A stretch of 10,549 nucleotides of DNA. Source: Anaerolineae bacterium. Lineage in GTDB: Bacteria > Chloroflexota > Anaerolineae > UBA1429. Below the pieces are notes generated by a model that was not told where the DNA came from, ran no database searches, and saw nothing but the letters and a program-made list of their open reading frames with translations. This document shows positions 1 to 5,803 of this stretch, one piece after another. Every line of letters starts with the position of its first letter. The stretch's first letter is position 1. The position numbers and the translations under genes were made by a program. Where the stretch lies: positions 1 to 10,549 of the forward strand of contig JAFGLK010000176.1 in assembly GCA_016928125.1 (NCBI GenBank), given 5' to 3'.

Positions 1-1
1 C

Positions 2-289
2 GTCGTTGGGCGTCGTCCGCACATGCCTTCGTCCCAGGTCGTAGCCGAGAGCTCGGCCTTTGATGTGGTCAAGTCCATGTTTCCCGGTTTTGATCAGTTC
101 TTGGCCAAATACTATGATGCCCCTCGGTACACCTTCCCACCCAAGGTACCCATCGCCGAGTACTACATCAGCCGCTTTGGTGCTTGGCGCGATAGGGCGA
201 TGCTACTCGAGATGACGCCGCAACAAGCGCTTGATGGGTGTCAAGAGGAGGTCATGAAGGAGATGGCCAACTACGAAAAGAGCAAATAG
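2..289 (+). CDS. Carbohydrate ABC transporter substrate-binding protein, C-terminal fragment
   Basis: This reading frame is open from the first bases of the window to a TAG at 287-289, so it is the 3' end (about 95 codons) of a gene that starts upstream. An internal ATG at 23 is not needed as a start. The fragment is soluble and aromatic-rich, with a PGFDQFLAKYY stretch. It ends in an amphipathic helix containing TPQQALDG and QEEVMKEM, followed by a lysine-rich end. This resembles the last helix of family 1 (MalE-like) extracellular solute-binding proteins, where a '..eaL..aq.ei...l' pattern is usual. Two binding-protein-dependent permease genes follow on the same strand, which supports the call. 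The role would be to capture a sugar outside the membrane and deliver it to the permeases. Lipoprotein signal and ligand residues lie outside the window, so the substrate cannot be read here. The assignment rests mainly on context. Confidence 0.72.
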   Translation, partial: VVGRRPHMPSSQVVAESSAFDVVKSMFPGFDQFLAKYYDAPRYTFPPKVPIAEYYISRFGAWRDRAMLLEMTPQQALDGCQEEVMKEMANYEKSK

Positions 290-310
290 AGGTAGCCTGC
301 GGTCCATTCG

Positions 311-353
311 TCCCCGTGCCTTCTTATCGGGGAGTCTACGGAACCGTTGGTTC
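311..353 (+). other. Two small stem-loops in the binding-protein/permease intergenic region
   Basis: TCCCCG (311-316) pairs with CGGGGA (328-333) across an 11-nt loop. GAACC (341-345) pairs with GGTTC (349-353) across a 3-nt loop. Both precede the much stronger stem-loop at 401-433. Together they make the 168-nt gap between the binding-protein stop and the preferred permease start rich in possible RNA structure. No T-tract follows either stem, so classical intrinsic termination is not supported. They are short enough to be chance. Confidence 0.35.
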
Positions 354-400
354 TGGTCCTACGCACAGGGAGCGCGCTAGCTGACCGTGCGATCGATAGA

Positions 401-433
401 CATGGCGCTCGGACTTGAGAACCGAGCGCCATG
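401..433 (+). promoter_or_regulatory. 12-bp perfect intercistronic stem-loop
   Basis: CATGGCGCTCGG (401-412) is the exact reverse complement of CCGAGCGCCATG (422-433), leaving a 9-nt loop (413-421). A 12-bp GC-rich stem is very unlikely by chance. It lies between the binding-protein gene and the first permease gene, with no T-run after it. In many sugar ABC operons such a structure blocks 3'-5' decay or partially terminates transcription, so that binding protein is made in excess over permease; that role is inferred here. The right arm includes the ATG at 431, which argues against that ATG being the start codon. A repressor operator is an alternative, but the spacing of the arms fits an RNA hairpin better. 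Confidence 0.7.
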
Positions 434-441
434 CTGTCAAT

Positions 442-448
442 GGAGAGG
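442..448 (+). promoter_or_regulatory. Ribosome binding site deciding the MalG-type permease start
   Basis: GGAGAGG at 442-448 is followed 9 nt later by ATG at 458. It would lie inside the coding region if ATG 431 or ATG 440 were used, and neither of those has a comparable site upstream. It also sits just outside the 401-433 stem, so it would remain accessible. Confidence 0.6.
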
Positions 449-457
449 CGGGATGTG

Positions 458-1369
458 ATGACAACACCACCAGAGTTCGCCGCGACAACAACCTTGACAT
501 CCAGGGAACTCGAGATCAGGAGAGCTCGTCAGCGCGCCCGGGTGCGTCACTTCATGGAACGCATCGGCAGACACGCCCTGCTCTGGCCGCTATCCATCAT
601 CTTTCTGGTCCCCTGGTTCTGGATGATCACCACTTCAGTCAAGCAGATCGAAAACATCTATACCTTCCCTCCTCAGTGGATCCCGAATCCAGTCGTTTTC
701 GATGCCTACCCGAAGGCGATTGTGCAGGCCAAGATGCTGTCCTACATCCGGAACACGCTGATCATCGCTATCCCGACCGTTGTCGGCTGCCTCTTCTCGA
801 ACACGGTTTCGGCCTATGGCTTCTCCAGGCTGCACTGGCCTGGGCGTGACCAGGTGTTCGTCCTGGTTCTCGCCACGATGATGCTTCCCTATCAGGTTCG
901 TATGGTGCCCGTTTTTCTCATCTTCCACAAACTGCACTGGATCAACACTTTTCTTCCGCTCATCGTGCCCAACTTCTTGGGAAGCGCGTGGTTCACCTTC
1001 ATGTTGCGCCAATTCTTCATGACGATTCCAGAGGATCTCTTTGATGCGGCGCGAATCGATGGATGCAGCGAGCTCCGCATTTTGGGCCAGGTCCTGATTC
1101 CCTTGGCCAAGCCGGCCCTGGCTGTCGTGGCCCTCTTCAGGTTCATGTCAAGCTGGAACGATTTCGTGGGACCTCTGATCTATCTCAACGACCAAAAGTA
1201 CTACCCGTTGTCCGTTGGCCTGATGAACCTCCGCCAGGTATACGGCGGGCAGGACTGGGCGCTCTTGATGGCCGGTGCGACCATTGCTGTGACGCCCATC
1301 GTAATCCTGTTCTTTTTCACGCAGCGGTCGTTCATCGAGGGAATCACGCTCACCGGTCTCAAGGGCTAG
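458..1369 (+). CDS. Carbohydrate ABC transporter permease, MalG type
   Basis: This 303-residue inner-membrane protein is one of two permease subunits of a CUT1-type sugar importer. After a charged N-terminal segment (about residues 16-38) there are six hydrophobic segments, starting near 41-60 and ending near 272-287. The cytoplasmic EAA loop, which docks on the ATPase, is visible at about 196-219: DAARIDG, then IPLAKP after a 9-residue gap. The C-terminus FIEGITLTGLKG matches the usual MalG-family ending. Length is normal for the family. ATG 458 was chosen over ATG 431 because a GGAGAGG site lies 9 nt upstream and ATG 431 falls inside a strong stem-loop. The gene follows the binding-protein gene and is 35 nt ahead of the partner permease. 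No ATP-binding subunit lies nearby, so a shared ATPase is inferred. The substrate is probably an oligosaccharide, given the GH4 gene downstream. Confidence 0.93.
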   Translation: MTTPPEFAATTTLTSRELEIRRARQRARVRHFMERIGRHALLWPLSIIFLVPWFWMITTSVKQIENIYTFPPQWIPNPVVFDAYPKAIVQAKMLSYIRNTLIIAIPTVVGCLFSNTVSAYGFSRLHWPGRDQVFVLVLATMMLPYQVRMVPVFLIFHKLHWINTFLPLIVPNFLGSAWFTFMLRQFFMTIPEDLFDAARIDGCSELRILGQVLIPLAKPALAVVALFRFMSSWNDFVGPLIYLNDQKYYPLSVGLMNLRQVYGGQDWALLMAGATIAVTPIVILFFFTQRSFIEGITLTGLKG

Positions 1370-1404
1370 ATCTATCTACAAGCCCCAGGAAAAGGAGCTC
1401 GGCG

Positions 1405-2343
1405 ATGCAGGACACATTCGCGCAGGGAATACAGCGTAGGTTTTGGTTTCTAAGCAGTCCCAGAGAGCGGCGCGCCTTCTTTCTAGCCATGCTGTTCATA
1501 TCCCCATGGATCATCCGTTTCATCACCCTTACTGCTTATCCTTTTTTCGCTTCTCTATATTTTAGTATGACAGATTATGATATTTTTAGTCCTCCTCGTT
1601 ACATAGGTTTGGGCAACTATGTGAGGATTTTTACCGATGACCCGCTGTTCTATAAGTCACTTTACAACACCATCTATTATGCATTCTTCTCGCTCTCCCT
1701 GACCACTGTGCTGGCTCTCACCATCGCGATGATGCTGAACATGGACGTCGGCTTCCGCCCGGTCTATCGGACCATCTACTATCTTCCCAGCGTCACGCCC
1801 ACCGTTGCCTCGACGTTGTTGTGGATGTGGCTGTTCAACCCGATCTACGGTCCGGTCAGTCTGGGGCTACAGTTGCTGGGCATCAATCCACCCGCCTGGT
1901 TCAGCGATCCAGCGTGGGCGAAACCCACGCTGATACTCCTGAGCCTATGGGGCATGGGCGGTACGATTGTGATCTACCTGGCCGGTCTGCAGGACGTTCC
2001 AGTCAGCCTGCTCGAGGCGGCGGAACTGGATGGGGCCAACTGGTGGCAAAGGATCCGCAACGTCACCATCCCGATGATTAGTCCGGTAATCTTCTTCAAT
2101 GTGATGACAGGGCTCATCGGGTCCTTCCAGTATTTTACTGAGGCGTTCGTCATGAGCGGAGGCACGGGCGGGCCTGCCGACGCGACCATGATGTATAGCC
2201 TCAACCTGTACCTCTCAGCTTTCCGCTACTTTAAGATGGGCTACGCCTCGGCGCTGGCCTGGGTGCTATTTCTGATGATTCTGTTGATATCGTTCATCGT
2301 GTGGAAGCTGACCGGCCGGCACGTCTACTACGGCGGCGGATAA
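1405..2343 (+). CDS. Carbohydrate ABC transporter permease, MalF type
   Basis: This 312-residue membrane protein is the second permease of the importer. The start at ATG 1405 has AAAGGAG 7 nt upstream. The same frame is open further 5', but that part overlaps the MalG-type gene and is not protein-like. Hydrophobic segments lie at about residues 24-53, 86-112, 122-145, 174-194, 227-248 and 280-302. The EAA loop is clear at about 204-226: EAAELDG, then IPMISP. The sequence YYLPSVTPTVAS and the periplasmic loop with SGGTGGP are typical of MalF/UgpA-like permeases. It lacks the long periplasmic insertion of enteric MalF, as most family members do. It lies downstream of the MalG-type gene, reversing the common order. 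The DNA for residues about 41-75 is noticeably AT-richer than its surroundings. Transport of a sugar or glycoside is certain at family level; the exact ligand is not. Confidence 0.93.
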   Translation: MQDTFAQGIQRRFWFLSSPRERRAFFLAMLFISPWIIRFITLTAYPFFASLYFSMTDYDIFSPPRYIGLGNYVRIFTDDPLFYKSLYNTIYYAFFSLSLTTVLALTIAMMLNMDVGFRPVYRTIYYLPSVTPTVASTLLWMWLFNPIYGPVSLGLQLLGINPPAWFSDPAWAKPTLILLSLWGMGGTIVIYLAGLQDVPVSLLEAAELDGANWWQRIRNVTIPMISPVIFFNVMTGLIGSFQYFTEAFVMSGGTGGPADATMMYSLNLYLSAFRYFKMGYASALAWVLFLMILLISFIVWKLTGRHVYYGGG

Positions 2344-2380
2344 TCGCTATCCACCTCTACCACGGAAAGGGGATCTGACC

Positions 2381-3688
2381 ATGCCGAAAATCACCTTGAT
2401 TGGCGCAGGCAGCCATGTCTTTGCCCGGCGCCTGATCACGGACATCCTCACCTGGCCCTCGCTTCAGGATGCCACCCTCTGCCTGATGGACATCGACGGG
2501 CCCAAGGTCGAGACCATGGCCGCGCTGGCGCGTAGGATGGTGGCCCAGCAGGGGGTGGGCGCTCGCGTCGAGGCCACCACCGACCTCGCAACTGCCCTCG
2601 AGGGGGCCGACTATGTGGTGGTCAGCATCCGCGTGGGCGACAGCCGCAGCCACGTGACGATCCCGCTCAAGTACGGCATCAACCAGGCGGTGGGTGACAC
2701 CTCCGGCCCGGGCGGCGTGTTCTACTTTCTCAAGAACGCCCCGGCCATGATCGAGATCGCCCAGACCATGGAGGAGATCTGCCCCGACGCCCTGATGCTC
2801 AACTACACCAACCCAATGGTGATGTTGTGCTGGGCCATCGACTGGCTGACCGACATCCGCTACGTGGGCCTGTGTCACAGCGTGCAAGGCACCGCGACGC
2901 AGCTGGCGGAGTATATCGGCGCGTCCATGGAGGAGATCTCGTACTGGGCGGCGGGCATCAATCACATGGCCTGGTTCCTGGAGTACAACTGGAATGGGGA
3001 GGACGCCTATCCGCTGATCTGGGAGGCCATGCAAAAGCCCGAGGTCTATGAGCGCGACGTGGTCAAGTTTGAGATCCTTAAGCACTTTGGGGCGTTCGTG
3101 TCCGAGTCGTCCATCCACATGTCCGAGTACACACCCTACTTCCGCCGGACGCCCGAGATGCTGCAGCGCTTTTTCACCGAGCGCATGTGGGGCGTGTCGG
3201 CCTGGGGTTCGAGCATGGAGGATCGCGCGGCCATGTGGGCCGAGCGGCGCAAGGCCCAGGACGAGGAGCTCAAGCGTCTGGCCTATGGGGATGAGATGCT
3301 GCCGATGGAGCGCTCGCACGAGTTCTGCACGCGCATCCTGAACGCCATCGAGACGCACGTGCCCTATGTGTTCAATGGCAACGTCTGCAACACCGACCTG
3401 ATCACCAATCTGCTGCGCGGCGGCATCGTGGAGGTGCCGATCATGGCGGATCGGGGCGGGCTGCATCCCTGCCATGTGGGCGATCTGCCGCCCGGATTGG
3501 CGGCGCTGAACCGCACCAGCCTGAACGTGCAGGAGTTGGCCGTGACCGGCTTTGTGGAGGGCGAGCGCGAGTATATCTACCAGGCGGTGCAGATGGATCC
3601 CCTCACCGCGTCGCTGCTGACGCTGGACGAGATCCGCTCCATGGTGGATGAGATGTTCGAGGCCGACGCAGACTATATCACGATCTGA
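2381..3688 (+). CDS. Glycoside hydrolase family 4, MelA-like alpha-galactosidase/alpha-glucosidase
   Basis: This 435-residue cytoplasmic enzyme belongs to GH4, which cleaves glycosides by an NAD+- and divalent-metal-dependent oxidation-elimination route. An N-terminal Rossmann fold is shown by IGAGSHVF (residues 7-14) and an acidic LMDID after the second strand (35-39). The NYTNPM motif is at 141-146. The putative metal ligands are Cys165 in CHSVQGT (165-171) and His195 in GINHMAW, matching the Cys/His pair known in GH4 structures. HMSEYTPYFRR and a C-terminal VTGFVEGEREYIYQA follow. CHSVQGT is the form I associate with MelA-type alpha-galactosidases, so an alpha-galactoside is the best guess; alpha-glucosides or uronides remain possible. 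The start has GGAAAGGGGA just upstream, and the gene lies 37 nt after the MalF-type permease. It therefore most likely digests the imported sugar. Its codon use looks more GC-rich than that of the transporter genes. Confidence 0.93.
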   Translation: MPKITLIGAGSHVFARRLITDILTWPSLQDATLCLMDIDGPKVETMAALARRMVAQQGVGARVEATTDLATALEGADYVVVSIRVGDSRSHVTIPLKYGINQAVGDTSGPGGVFYFLKNAPAMIEIAQTMEEICPDALMLNYTNPMVMLCWAIDWLTDIRYVGLCHSVQGTATQLAEYIGASMEEISYWAAGINHMAWFLEYNWNGEDAYPLIWEAMQKPEVYERDVVKFEILKHFGAFVSESSIHMSEYTPYFRRTPEMLQRFFTERMWGVSAWGSSMEDRAAMWAERRKAQDEELKRLAYGDEMLPMERSHEFCTRILNAIETHVPYVFNGNVCNTDLITNLLRGGIVEVPIMADRGGLHPCHVGDLPPGLAALNRTSLNVQELAVTGFVEGEREYIYQAVQMDPLTASLLTLDEIRSMVDEMFEADADYITI

Positions 3689-3700
3689 GGGACGCTATGC

Positions 3701-3751
3701 CGCCAGGGCCGACGCGGTTTGGGTCAAGCCCAACGACGGCCGACCCTGGCG
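3701..3751. terminator. Bidirectional terminator-like inverted repeat between convergent genes
   Basis: CGCCAGGG (3701-3708) is the exact reverse complement of CCCTGGCG (3744-3751). Inside it, TTGGG and CCCAA form a smaller hairpin around the loop TCAAG (about 3719-3733). The structure fills the 73-nt gap between the GH4 stop (3688) and the stop of the DegV gene on the opposite strand (3762). It is symmetric, so it could end transcription from both sides. There is no T-run on either side, so the mechanism is uncertain. Confidence 0.55.
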
Positions 3752-3761
3752 CATTCGGGGC

Positions 3762-4601
3762 TCACTTGGGCGCGCTGATAGTCGCGAACCCGGCGGCGCC
3801 GGGCCCCAGATGCACGCCCAGCACAGGCGTCACGTTCATGAAAGGGACCTGGCCCTTGGGCAACAGGTGGGCTACCCGCTCGTAGAGCGCCTCAGCCTGC
3901 TCTAGCGCGTTGGTGTGCACCATGGCGACGCGCTCCAAGGGCGCGAGCTCCTCCAGCCAGCCGATCATGCGTCGCCAGGCCTGTTCGGTGGTGCGCACTC
4001 TCTCGGCGATCGGCTCGCCGTCGTACATGCGCAGGATGGGCTTTACTTTGAGCAGGCTGCCCAGTCGGGCCACCAGCCAGTTCACGCGCCCGCTGCGCCG
4101 GAGGAATTCGAGTGTGTCGAGCGCGGCAAATACGTGACTGCGCACGATCTGTTCCTTAAGTAGCTCCAAGATCTGGACTATCTCCTTGCCCGCCTCCACA
4201 GCCTGGGCCGCGCGCTCCACAAGAAAGCCGGTACCCAGGCTGAGCTGGCGCGAGTCGAATACGGTCACCGGCACCTTCTGCGTCTGCTCGGCCCCTGCAC
4301 GGGCCACGCCGAGGGTGGAGCTCAAGCTCGCGGAGATGTGGATCGAGAGCACCTGCGTGGCCCCCTCATCGGCGAGGCGTTCGTAAGTCTGGCGGAATAC
4401 CTCAGGGCCGGGCGCCGCTGTGGTGGGTGGGCTGGTCCATCCAGGAAGCCGCTCATAGAACTCCTGGCGGGTGATGTCGATCCCATCCCGGTAACCCTGG
4501 CCGTCCGCGTTGATGAAGAGCGGCAGAACGACGATCGCATGACGCTGGATCGTCTCCTCGGGCAGATCGCAGGTACTATCGGTCACGATGCGGATGGTCA
4601 C
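3762..4601 (-). CDS. DegV family fatty-acid-binding protein
   Basis: This is a 279-residue cytoplasmic protein of the DegV (EDD) fold. Family members bind a long-chain fatty acid between two domains, and in some Firmicutes (as FakB) they present it to a fatty-acid kinase. The evidence is the N-terminal TDSTCDLP (residues 7-14), TSPPTTAAP (56-64, the usual T-S-x-P site near the carboxylate), SIHISASLSSTLG (86-98), the basic SGRVNWL stretch (170-176), LLKVKPIL (183-190) and the C-terminal HLGPGAAGF (264-272). Length is typical. The start is GTG at 4599-4601, preceded by GGAGAGAGGGG about 7 nt upstream on this strand. An in-frame stop a few codons further up leaves no better start. It converges with the GH4 gene and diverges from a flavin reductase-like gene. 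No FakA-type kinase gene is visible here, so the pathway role is not shown by context. Confidence 0.93.
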   Translation of the reverse strand: MTIRIVTDSTCDLPEETIQRHAIVVLPLFINADGQGYRDGIDITRQEFYERLPGWTSPPTTAAPGPEVFRQTYERLADEGATQVLSIHISASLSSTLGVARAGAEQTQKVPVTVFDSRQLSLGTGFLVERAAQAVEAGKEIVQILELLKEQIVRSHVFAALDTLEFLRRSGRVNWLVARLGSLLKVKPILRMYDGEPIAERVRTTEQAWRRMIGWLEELAPLERVAMVHTNALEQAEALYERVAHLLPKGQVPFMNVTPVLGVHLGPGAAGFATISAPK

Positions 4602-4855
4602 ATTCAGGCCCCTCTCTCCAGCTGACTATGGTCATGTGATGGATGGAACCCCAAGGGGTCGGCCGGGTTGCGCATGGAGGGCTAAGCGGGGCACGCTGGA
4701 GTGCAGGCGCACGCGATTGTGCTATATGCCCGTCTCGCGTATGATCACCTTGACCTGTTCGGCCGGCTGCGGGTCCCTGCAAGCTTCGCTCACACGTCGT
4801 CGTGACGTGACCCGTGTCGTGCGCTATCCGCTGAACTCGGATTGGAGGCATCCCT
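4602..4855. other. Divergent intergenic region between the DegV and flavoprotein genes
   Basis: These 254 bp separate two divergent start codons and must carry the 5' signals for both genes. A sigma70-like candidate for the + strand gene is listed separately (4717-4745). On the - strand I see no convincing pair of promoter boxes for degV, only its strong ribosome binding site. CACGTC (4793-4798) and GACGTG (4804-4809) form a 6-bp inverted repeat with a 5-nt spacer in the leader of the + strand gene. It could be a small hairpin or an operator half-site pair, but it is short. No reading frame here looks protein-coding. Confidence 0.5.
4717..4745 (+). promoter_or_regulatory. Candidate sigma70-like promoter for the flavoprotein gene
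   Basis: TTGTGC (4717-4722) and TATGAT (4740-4745) are separated by 17 bp. The -10 box matches the consensus at five of six positions and the -35 box at three of six. Transcription would start near 4752, giving a leader of about 100 nt before ATG 4856. Confidence 0.35.
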
Positions 4856-5635
4856 ATGTTCATTCTCGGAATCGTTGGCAGCCCGCGCAAGAAGGGGCGC
4901 ACCCATGCTCTGGTCGAGGCCGCACTGCAGGGCGCGGCGGCGGCGGGCGCCGAGACGCGCGAGCTCTTTCTGATCGACTATCCCATCGCCCAGTTTGCCA
5001 GCTCGGGAGGCTCGGAGGAGGGCGTCCGGTTCTGCCCGAGGGAGCTGTCCGACCTGTGTGGCCAGGCCGATGCGCTGGTGATCGGCGCGCCGGTCTACTG
5101 GGGCGATATCAACGGCCTCACCAAGGACTTTGTGGACAGCGTGCACATCGCAGGATCCAACGGCAAACCCGGCCTGGGGATCGCCATCGCGGGGGGCAGC
5201 GGCAAGGGGCTGCTCTCGGGCGTGCAGAGCATCTACCACTTTTTCTATCACAAGCAGATGCGCGGCGTAGAGCCCTGGCCAGTGTCGCGTTTCAACCTAG
5301 AGGAGGCTCTGCAGGGGCTGCACGACAGCGGCGCGCGACTGGTTGAGTTGGCCGAGCACCAGGAGCCCTTCCCAGGGCAGACCCGCGATGACGTCTGGGC
5401 GCCTTGCGTGGCCCACTATGCCACGGTGCCCTATCTTCGCGATGGGCCGGTAGAGGAGTTCATGATGTTGGCGCGCCAGCTTCTCAAGACACGCGGCGGG
5501 GGCCGGGCGGACGAGGCGCGCATGGACCAGGCTCGGCGTGAGTTCATGCAGGCTCTCGAGGCGCGTGAGAGGGGCGATTTGGGTGTAGCCGGGCGTCACG
5601 CCGTGAACTGCTATCATCTGCTCTTCTACAACTGA
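4856..5635 (+). CDS. NAD(P)H-dependent FMN reductase-like flavoprotein
   Basis: This 259-residue cytoplasmic protein has a flavodoxin-like fold. The start ATG 4856 has TTGGAGG 7 nt upstream. The phosphate-binding loop for FMN is visible as GSPRKKGRTHALV (residues 8-20). The second hallmark is ADALVIGAPVYWGDINGLTKDFVDS (71-95; flavin ring contact around PVYWG). This pattern is typical of the FMN_red family, which includes NAD(P)H quinone/FMN reductases and iron-sulfur flavoproteins. The CxxCxxC-type cluster of iron-sulfur flavoproteins is absent; only Cys60 and Cys68 remain in that region, so an Fe-S cofactor is unlikely. Residues after about 175 form a helical, Arg/Glu-rich extension beyond the basic fold, ending HLLFYN. 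It is monocistronic: divergent from degV and convergent with the next gene. The electron acceptor cannot be told from sequence. Confidence 0.85.
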   Translation: MFILGIVGSPRKKGRTHALVEAALQGAAAAGAETRELFLIDYPIAQFASSGGSEEGVRFCPRELSDLCGQADALVIGAPVYWGDINGLTKDFVDSVHIAGSNGKPGLGIAIAGGSGKGLLSGVQSIYHFFYHKQMRGVEPWPVSRFNLEEALQGLHDSGARLVELAEHQEPFPGQTRDDVWAPCVAHYATVPYLRDGPVEEFMMLARQLLKTRGGGRADEARMDQARREFMQALEARERGDLGVAGRHAVNCYHLLFYN

Positions 5636-5684
5636 TCGCCGCTGCCTCTCACAGGCGATCGGGGAGGCACTCTCCGTGCCGATC
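5634..5684. terminator. Terminator-like inverted repeats at the end of the flavoprotein gene
   Basis: GATCGCC (5634-5640), overlapping the stop codon, pairs with GGCGATC (5654-5660) across 13 nt. Just downstream GGCAC (5666-5670) pairs with GTGCC (5676-5680), and GATCGG (5657-5662) can alternatively pair with CCGATC (5679-5684). The overlapping options could form mutually exclusive hairpins. No T-run follows. A terminator is plausible by position. Confidence 0.4.
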
Positions 5685-5714
5685 CCGTGCATGCGATGGT
5701 GAGCATTGCGCGAG

Positions 5715-5749
5715 GTCCGTGATCACGGGAAGGCGTGGTGACCACGGAC
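5715..5749. repeat. Imperfect 12-bp stem made of two adjacent palindromes
   Basis: GTCCGTGATCAC (5715-5726) pairs with GTGACCACGGAC (5738-5749) at 11 of 12 positions across an 11-nt loop. Each arm is itself part of a palindrome: CCGTGATCACGG (5717-5728, perfect) and CGTGGT-G-ACCACG (5734-5746). The site lies between the convergent ends of the flavoprotein gene and the exported-protein gene. It could be a bidirectional terminator or a paired protein-binding site. Confidence 0.5.
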
Positions 5750-5803
5750 GTCGCGCGCCGATCTTGACCATGGCGCATTCAGGCCACGATCCAGGTGCTT
5801 TCT

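Noticed and set aside
431..457. ATG 431 as the start of the MalG-type permease (nine extra residues)
   Set aside because: ATG 431 lies in the right arm of a 12-bp perfect stem and has no ribosome binding site, while ATG 458 has GGAGAGG 9 nt upstream.
1063..1404. N-terminal extension of the MalF-type permease frame
   Set aside because: It overlaps the 3' part of the MalG-type gene and reads as low-quality Pro/Arg/His-rich sequence. ATG 1405 has a clear AAAGGAG site and a normal family length.
2357..3475. 372-codon open frame on the - strand across the GH4 gene
   Set aside because: It is antisense to a well-conserved GH4 gene and its translation is His/Asp/Gly/Val-rich, the usual mirror of GC-rich coding DNA. 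No domain or ribosome binding site is seen.
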